A DNA stretch of 64,000 nucleotides from Bradyrhizobium sp. MOS002 (GTDB lineage: Bacteria > Pseudomonadota > Alphaproteobacteria > Rhizobiales > Xanthobacteraceae): the NCBI RefSeq assembly GCF_003020115.1, contig NZ_PYFX01000009.1:62001-126000 (forward strand). Direction: 5' to 3'. Shown here in pieces: positions 59,159 through 64,000 of the stretch (position 1 is the stretch's first letter; the number at the start of each line of letters is the position of its first letter). The notes beneath the pieces were generated by a model. That model worked only from the letters and a program-made list of their open reading frames with translations. It did no database searches and was not told the DNA's origin. The position numbers and the translations under genes were made by a program.

Positions 59159-60478
59159 ATGCGGTTGTCGCGGTTCTTTCTGCCCATCCTGAAGGAAAAT
59201 CCGAAAGAGGCGGAGATCGTCTCGCATCGGCTGATGCTGCGTGCCGGCATGATCCGGCAGGAGGCCGCCGGCATCTATGCCTGGCTGCCGCTTGGCTTCC
59301 GGGTGTTGAAGAAGATCGAGCAGATCGTGCGCGAGGAGCAGAACCGCTCCGGCGCGCTGGAACTGTTGATGCCGACGCTCCAGCTTGCCGACCTCTGGCG
59401 CGAGAGCGGTCGCTACGATGCCTATGGTCCCGAGATGCTGCGCATCGCCGACCGCCACAAGCGTGAGCTGCTGTACGGGCCGACCAACGAGGAAATGATC
59501 ACCGAGATCTTTCGCGCCTATGTGAAGTCCTACAAGAGCCTGCCGCTGAATCTCTATCATATTCAATGGAAATTCCGCGACGAGCAGCGTCCGCGCTTCG
59601 GCGTGATGCGCGGCCGCGAGTTCCTGATGAAGGATGCCTATTCTTTCGATCTCAACGAGGCTGCGGCGCGTGTCGCCTACAACAAGATGTTCGTCGCTTA
59701 TTTGCGCACCTTCGCGAGGATGGGGCTGAAGGCGATCCCGATGCGCGCCGAGACCGGCCCGATCGGCGGCGATCTCAGCCACGAGTTCATTGTGCTCGCC
59801 GAGACCGGCGAATCCGGCGTTTTCATCAATCGCGACGTGCTGGACCTGCCGGTGCCGGGCGAGGACGTCGATTACGAGAGCGATTTGACGCCGATCATCA
59901 AGCAATGGACCTCGGTCTATGCGGCGACGGAAGACGTTCACGACGCCGCGCGCTTCGAGCAGGAAGTGCCCGCGGACAAGCGGGTGAACACCCGTGGTAT
60001 CGAGGTCGGGCAGATCTTCTACTTCGGCACGAAGTATTCCGACGCGATGAAGGCGCTGGTGGCGGGTCCCGACGGTGTCGACGTGCCGATCCACGGCGGC
60101 TCCTACGGCGTCGGCGTCTCGCGCCTGCTCGGCGCCATCATCGAGGCCTGCCATGACGATGCCGGCATCAAATGGCCGGAGGCCGTTGCCCCGTTCCGCG
60201 TGTCGATTCTCAACCTCAAGCAGGGCGATGCCGCGGTCGATGCGGCCTGCGAAAAGCTCTATGCGGAGCTGTCCGCCAAGGGCGTCGACGTGCTCTACGA
60301 CGACACCGACCAGCGGGCCGGAGCCAAATTCGCCGCCGCCGACCTGATCGGCATCCCCTGGCAGATCATGATCGGGCCGAAGGGGCTCGCCGACGGCAAG
60401 GTCGAGCTCAAGCGGCGAAGTGACGGCGCCCGCGAGACCATGTCGCCTGCGGATGCGGTCGCCCGGCTGGTCGGCTGA
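59159..60478 (+). CDS. proS: Prolyl-tRNA synthetase (short alphaproteobacterial form)
   Basis: A 439-residue class II aminoacyl-tRNA synthetase. Motif 2 is FRDEQRPRFGVMRGREFLMK, motif 3 is GSYGVGVSRLLGAIIEA, and the C-terminal anticodon-binding domain is at residues 335-439 (LYDDTDQRAGAKFAAADLIG). It lacks the editing insertion of the long bacterial form, which is normal for this group, so editing depends on a separate protein. The ATG at 59159 gives the conserved start MRLSRFFLPILKENPKEAE. Confidence 0.96.
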   Translation: MRLSRFFLPILKENPKEAEIVSHRLMLRAGMIRQEAAGIYAWLPLGFRVLKKIEQIVREEQNRSGALELLMPTLQLADLWRESGRYDAYGPEMLRIADRHKRELLYGPTNEEMITEIFRAYVKSYKSLPLNLYHIQWKFRDEQRPRFGVMRGREFLMKDAYSFDLNEAAARVAYNKMFVAYLRTFARMGLKAIPMRAETGPIGGDLSHEFIVLAETGESGVFINRDVLDLPVPGEDVDYESDLTPIIKQWTSVYAATEDVHDAARFEQEVPADKRVNTRGIEVGQIFYFGTKYSDAMKALVAGPDGVDVPIHGGSYGVGVSRLLGAIIEACHDDAGIKWPEAVAPFRVSILNLKQGDAAVDAACEKLYAELSAKGVDVLYDDTDQRAGAKFAAADLIGIPWQIMIGPKGLADGKVELKRRSDGARETMSPADAVARLVG

Positions 60479-60551
60479 ATATTGTTCATCGCCCGAGATC
60501 GCGGCCGCCAATCCGGCCACATTTGACCCCGAATCATGGGACTATCGAGCG

Positions 60552-61832
60552 ATGGATGAGACCATGACCGAAACCGTTCAAACCGCGCCTTTTGCGCCAT
60601 TCGAGTGGATGCTGTCGGCGCGTTACTTACGGGCGCGCCGCAAGGAGGGATTCATCTCGGTCATCGCCGGGTTCTCCTTCCTCGGCATCATGCTGGGCGT
60701 GGCGACGCTGATCATCGTCATGGCCGTCATGAACGGCTTCCGCAAGGAGCTGCTCGACAAGATACTCGGCCTCAACGGCCACATCCTGGTCCAGCCGCTG
60801 GAATCGCCGTTGACCGACTGGAAGGACGTCGCCGACCGCCTCAGCCAGGTCCAGGGCATCCGGCTCGCAGCGCCCGTGGTGGATGGCCAGGCGCTGGCCT
60901 CATCGCCGTGGAACGCCTCCGGCGTCCTGGTGCGCGGCATCCGCTCCGACGACCTCAACAACCTCACCTCGATTGCCAAGAACATCAAGCAGGGTTCGCT
61001 CGAGGGGTTTGACGACGGCCAGGGGGTCGCGATCGGCCGGCGCCTCGCTGACCAGCTGTCGCTGCACGCCGGCGACAGCATCACGCTGGTGGCGCCGAAG
61101 GGCGCGGTCACGCCAATGGGGACGACACCGCGCATCAAGCCGTACAAGATCGCCGCGGTGTTCGAGATCGGCATGTCCGAATATGATCTCGGCTTCGTGT
61201 TCATGCCGCTCGCGGAGGCGCAGGCCTATTTCAACCGCAGCAACGACGTCACCTCGATCGAGGTCTTCACCACCAATCCGGATCAGATCGTGGCGTTCCG
61301 CCAGGCGGTGACGGAGGCGGCGGGGCGGCCGGTGTTCCTGGTCGACTGGCGCCAGCGCAACTCGACCTTCTTCAACGCGCTCCAGGTCGAGCGCAACGTG
61401 ATGTTCCTGATCCTCACCATGATCGTGCTGGTCGCGGCGCTCAATATCGTTTCCGGCCTGATCATGCTGGTGAAGGACAAGGGCAGCGACATCGCGATCC
61501 TGCGTACGATGGGAGCCTCGCAAGGCTCGATCATGCGCATCTTCCTGATCACGGGCGCCTCGATAGGTGTGGTCGGTACGATGGTCGGCTTCTTCGTCGG
61601 GCTGGTGATCTGCCTCAACATCGAGTCGATCCGGCAATTCCTGTCCTGGCTGACCAGCACCGAGCTGTTTTCGCCAGAACTCTATTTCCTGTCGAAGCTG
61701 CCCGCCGAGATCGACATCGGCGAGACCTCGGCCGTCGTCATCATGGCGCTGACGCTGTCGTTCCTGGCGACGCTATACCCGTCCTGGCGCGCCGCCCGCC
61801 TCGATCCCGTCGAAGCGCTGCGGTACGAGTGA
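60552..61832 (+). CDS. Lipoprotein-releasing ABC permease, LolC/LolE family
   Basis: A 426-residue inner-membrane permease that, with LolD, extracts lipoproteins for transport to the outer membrane. Four helices are visible: one near residues 37-60 (FSFLGIMLGVATLIIVMAVM) and three in the C-terminal half (ILTMIVLVAALNIVSGLIML, then two more), around a large periplasmic domain. RYLRARRKEGFISVIAGFSF is the family's N-terminal signature. There is a single gene rather than separate lolC and lolE, usual for alphaproteobacteria, so it probably works as a homodimer. It lies 73 nt after proS and 7 nt before lolD. Confidence 0.94.
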   Translation: MDETMTETVQTAPFAPFEWMLSARYLRARRKEGFISVIAGFSFLGIMLGVATLIIVMAVMNGFRKELLDKILGLNGHILVQPLESPLTDWKDVADRLSQVQGIRLAAPVVDGQALASSPWNASGVLVRGIRSDDLNNLTSIAKNIKQGSLEGFDDGQGVAIGRRLADQLSLHAGDSITLVAPKGAVTPMGTTPRIKPYKIAAVFEIGMSEYDLGFVFMPLAEAQAYFNRSNDVTSIEVFTTNPDQIVAFRQAVTEAAGRPVFLVDWRQRNSTFFNALQVERNVMFLILTMIVLVAALNIVSGLIMLVKDKGSDIAILRTMGASQGSIMRIFLITGASIGVVGTMVGFFVGLVICLNIESIRQFLSWLTSTELFSPELYFLSKLPAEIDIGETSAVVIMALTLSFLATLYPSWRAARLDPVEALRYE

Positions 61833-61839
61833 GGGGCTG

Positions 61840-62541
61840 ATGGAGCAGCAGGGGGCGGAAGATGTACCTGTCATTTATCTCCACGAGATAAAGCGGCAGT
61901 ACTTGCAGGGTGAGGCGGCGCTGACGATCCTCGACGGCGCCAAGCTGGCGCTGTGGGCGGGCCAGTCCGTTGCGCTGGTGGCGCCGTCCGGTTCGGGCAA
62001 GTCGACGCTGCTGCACATTGCGGGGCTGTTGGAAGCGCCCGATTCCGGCGAGGTCTACGTCAATGGCGCGCCGACCTCGCAACTGCCCGACATCGAGCGC
62101 ACCCAGCTTCGCCGCACCGACATCGGCTTCGTCTACCAGTCGCACCGGCTGCTGCCGGAGTTCTCGGCGCTGGAGAACGTCATGCTGCCGCAGATGATCC
62201 GCGGCCTCAAGAAGTCCGAGAGCGTCAAGCGCGCCAAGGATATCCTGGGCTATCTCGGCCTCGGCGAGCGCATCACGCACCGTCCGTCCGAGCTGTCCGG
62301 CGGCGAGCAGCAGCGCGTCGCGATCGCGCGCGCGGTGGCCAATGCTCCGCGGGTGCTGTTTGCGGACGAGCCGACCGGCAATCTCGATCCGCACACCGCG
62401 GACCACGTCTTCCAGGCCCTGATGCAGCTCGTGAAGGCGACCAAGGTCTCCATGCTGATCGCGACCCACAACATGGAACTCGCCGGCCGCATGGACCGCC
62501 GCGTGTCGCTGTCGAACGGGCAAGTGATCGAACTCGAATAA
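61840..62541 (+). CDS. lolD: Lipoprotein-releasing ABC transporter ATPase LolD
   Basis: A 233-residue ATPase. Walker A is APSGSGKSTLLHIAGLLE, the Q loop is FVYQSHRLLPEFSALENVML (a LolD/MacB-type feature), the signature is SELSGGEQQRVAIARAVA, Walker B is VLFADEPTGNLD, and the switch His is ATHNMELA. It is coupled to the LolC/E gene. Its 3' end runs into a dispersed 26-bp repeat only 5 nt after the stop. Confidence 0.96.
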   Translation: MEQQGAEDVPVIYLHEIKRQYLQGEAALTILDGAKLALWAGQSVALVAPSGSGKSTLLHIAGLLEAPDSGEVYVNGAPTSQLPDIERTQLRRTDIGFVYQSHRLLPEFSALENVMLPQMIRGLKKSESVKRAKDILGYLGLGERITHRPSELSGGEQQRVAIARAVANAPRVLFADEPTGNLDPHTADHVFQALMQLVKATKVSMLIATHNMELAGRMDRRVSLSNGQVIELE

Positions 62542-62545
62542 AAAC

Positions 62546-62571
62546 CGCGAAAACAACCCCATGCACAGTAG
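62546..62571. repeat. 26-bp dispersed repeat, copy 2 (inverted)
   Basis: CGCGAAAACAACCCCATG followed by CACAGTAG, an exact reverse complement of 48924-48949. It begins 5 bases after the lolD stop. A small hairpin, GCCAA-GTGC-TTGGC, follows from 62571. Confidence 0.85.
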
Positions 62572-62594
62572 CCAAGTGCTTGGCCGGACTGACG

Positions 62595-62618
62595 AAAAAA
62601 ACGCGCTCCCCGGGGCGC
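62595..62618 (-). terminator. Terminator of the MDR oxidoreductase gene
   Basis: Directly after the minus-strand stop codon, a GC-rich self-complementary segment (GCGCCCCGGGGAGCGC, minus strand) is followed by seven T's. The stem is imperfect but the T tract is strong. Confidence 0.6.
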
Positions 62619-63698
62619 TTAAGGCCGGATCACCGTCAATTTGAACGGCCCGCCATTGGCGGCGGCATGGTCCACCGCCTCATTGGCGTGGTCGAGGTCG
62701 AACGCGGTGGCCTCATACTCCTCCAGCCTGAGCAGTCCCGCGCGCACCAGCGCGATCAGGCGGCCTGCGGCATCCGGCGGATACATCCAGACGCCGTGGA
62801 TGCTGATGCAGTTGCGCATGATCCAGGGGTAAGGCAGCTCGAGGCCTGCGCCGCCGGCCATGCCGACGCCGCCCATCAGCACGACGCGGCCGTAGGCGCG
62901 CACCGTCATGATCGCCGCGCGCACGACGGTCGTGCTCACCGAGGGCGGCATGATGTCGAGCACGCAGTCGATCGGTCCGGGCGCAGCGCGCTTCATGCGC
63001 TCGCGGTCGTCGTCTTCGTTGCCGGTGAGTTTGACCGGCTTCACGCGGTCACCAAAACGCCGGACCAAGTCGGCCAAAATCTCGTCGTTGCGGCCGGGGG
63101 CGACCACGCAGGCGGCGCCCATCGCGAGCGCGACCGAGACGGCTGCGCTGCCGAAATTGCCGGTGGCGCCGCTCACCAGCACGGTTTCGCCGGGCTGAAG
63201 GTTAGCGGCAAGGAAACCGCCATAGGGCACCAGCAGCGTCCCCAGCGCGCACCATCGCGTGGCGTCCTCCGGCGTGATCGTGCCGAGCCGTTTGACGTTC
63301 TCCGTCGGCACCCGCATCTGCTCGGCAAACGAGCCGTGGCGAAAATGCTGTTGCAGGCGCATGCCGCCCGCACCGGCGGCAGTGAGTCCTTGCAGGGCAA
63401 TGTCGGGCGAAACGACATCATCGCGCGAACGCACCGTCGGGTCGCAGAACACCCAGTCGCCAACGCTGAGCTTCGTCGCGTCCGGGCCGATGGCGCGCAC
63501 CCGGCCGATGCCGCCGGGCCCCGGGATGATCGGCAGCTCGAGCGCATAGTTGCGCGTGCCGCTGAAGACCTCGTTCATGTAGGACAGCACGCGCGTGGCG
63601 GCGATATCGACGACCACCTCGCCGGTCCCGAGCACCGGTTCGGGTGCGTCCTCGATGACGAGCGGAGATCCCAGGGATTTGAGTATGGCGGCTTTCAT
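62619..63698 (-). CDS. MDR-superfamily alcohol dehydrogenase/quinone reductase-like protein
   Basis: A 359-residue GroES-like plus Rossmann protein. The NAD(P)-binding loop is LVSGATGNFGSAAVSVALAM. The N-terminal catalytic part starts PLVIEDAPEPVLGTGEVVVD and has PIIPGPGGIGRVRAIGPDAT. The usual zinc-ligand Cys/His-Glu set is not evident at the N-terminus and the structural four-Cys loop is absent, so it may be a zinc-less, quinone-oxidoreductase-like member. The substrate is unknown. It is divergent from the XRE regulator, which may control it. Confidence 0.88.
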   Translation of the reverse strand: MKAAILKSLGSPLVIEDAPEPVLGTGEVVVDIAATRVLSYMNEVFSGTRNYALELPIIPGPGGIGRVRAIGPDATKLSVGDWVFCDPTVRSRDDVVSPDIALQGLTAAGAGGMRLQQHFRHGSFAEQMRVPTENVKRLGTITPEDATRWCALGTLLVPYGGFLAANLQPGETVLVSGATGNFGSAAVSVALAMGAACVVAPGRNDEILADLVRRFGDRVKPVKLTGNEDDDRERMKRAAPGPIDCVLDIMPPSVSTTVVRAAIMTVRAYGRVVLMGGVGMAGGAGLELPYPWIMRNCISIHGVWMYPPDAAGRLIALVRAGLLRLEEYEATAFDLDHANEAVDHAAANGGPFKLTVIRP

Positions 63699-63742
63699 TG
63701 GTGGTCACCTCATGTTCGGTGGAGCCCATATGCGCCGGCTTT

Positions 63743-63762
63743 CCAGGCCCAGGAAGGCCTGG
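63743..63762. promoter_or_regulatory. Palindrome between divergent MDR and XRE genes
   Basis: CCAGGCC and GGCCTGG, 7 bp each, separated by 6 bases. It lies 44 bases upstream of both genes and is a candidate operator. Confidence 0.4.
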
Positions 63763-63806
63763 TATTATCCTAGTATTCCTCAGGCCCTCCATCGAGGCAC
63801 GTCACC

Positions 63807-64000
63807 ATGGCCGACCCACGCCGCGTCGAATTCGGCGACTTCCTCCGCTCCCGCCGCGAAAAGCTGTCGCCGAAGACGGTCGGGCTTCCCGCGGGCCGGC
63901 GACGCCGCACCGCGGGCCTGCGCCGCGAAGAGGTCGCGCAGCTCGCCGGCATCGGCGTCGACTGGTACATCCGCCTCGAACAGGGCCGCACCGTCAGCCC
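63807..64000 (+). CDS. XRE-family regulator, MmyB-like (partial, 3' end off window)
   Basis: Only the first 64 codons are present. They begin MADPRRVEFGDFLRSRREKL and continue with RRRRTAGLRREEVAQLAGIG, DWYIRLEQGR, the helix-turn-helix region of the XRE regulators that carry a C-terminal MmyB-like ligand-binding domain. These are often autoregulated and control a divergent oxidoreductase gene, as this arrangement suggests. The ligand-binding part is beyond the right edge. Confidence 0.88.
   Translation, partial: MADPRRVEFGDFLRSRREKLSPKTVGLPAGRRRRTAGLRREEVAQLAGIGVDWYIRLEQGRTVS

Overview
The window is a stretch of chromosome from an alphaproteobacterium of the order Hyphomicrobiales, most likely Bradyrhizobium. 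The sequence is GC-rich with strong G/C third-position bias. It carries a complete 14-gene NADH dehydrogenase operon, a five-gene copper-acquisition operon with the same gene order as pcuABCDE of Bradyrhizobium japonicum, a FixK-type box, and short dispersed palindromes of the kind scattered between genes in this genus. No transposase, phage gene, rRNA or CRISPR array is visible. Most of the window is ordinary core chromosome with small accessory insertions.

Layout. 1-3.6 kb (minus): a heavy-metal RND efflux operon (small His/Cys protein, czcC, czcB, czcA; czcA runs off the left edge). 3.7-5.3 kb: small hypothetical genes, a 24-residue membrane peptide and a membrane protein. 5.3-7.2 kb: a Cys-rich MarR regulator and an AraC regulator, divergent around a FixK/FNR box. 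7.3-10.7 kb: pepT, an HU-type protein, tRNA-Asp, an FkbM methyltransferase with a SEC-C tail, and a small exported protein. 10.9-15.1 kb: alpha/beta hydrolase, MFS transporter, Rieske oxygenase and a MarR regulator, which look like a small catabolic cluster. 15.3-17.6 kb: a TonB-dependent siderophore-type receptor preceded by a 12-bp tandem repeat.

18.1-33.8 kb (plus): nuoA to nuoN, with two extra genes inside it (an FkbM-type methyltransferase between nuoD and nuoE, and a small membrane protein between nuoE and nuoF). The same strand continues tightly into birA, an RNase J gene, methylmalonyl-CoA epimerase, a DUF1467 protein, a small anchored protein and mtnK (to 38.7 kb). 38.8-39.7 kb (minus): an exported hypothetical protein. 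40-45.5 kb: a five-gene peptide/nickel-type ABC importer. 45.5-48.6 kb: a serine hydrolase, an internally deleted LysR-type regulator, a RidA protein and a putative amino-thiazoline-carboxylate hydrolase. 48.7-53.1 kb (minus): a ribose-type ABC importer and a globin.

53.5-59 kb (plus): pcuABCDE, which supplies copper for cytochrome oxidase assembly. 59.1-62.5 kb: proS, a LolC/E permease and lolD. 62.6-64 kb: a zinc-less-looking MDR oxidoreductase and, divergent from it, an XRE regulator cut by the right edge.

Functional theme: aerobic respiration (Complex I), copper supply for terminal oxidases (pcu), oxygen-linked regulation (FixK box, globin) and metal homeostasis (czc, TonB receptors) lie close together. 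The most notable structural signals are the FixK box, the nuo insertions, the His-rich NuoL loop, the deleted LysR, the hairpins abutting pepT and mtnK, the 12-bp repeat, and an orphan terminator upstream of pcuA.
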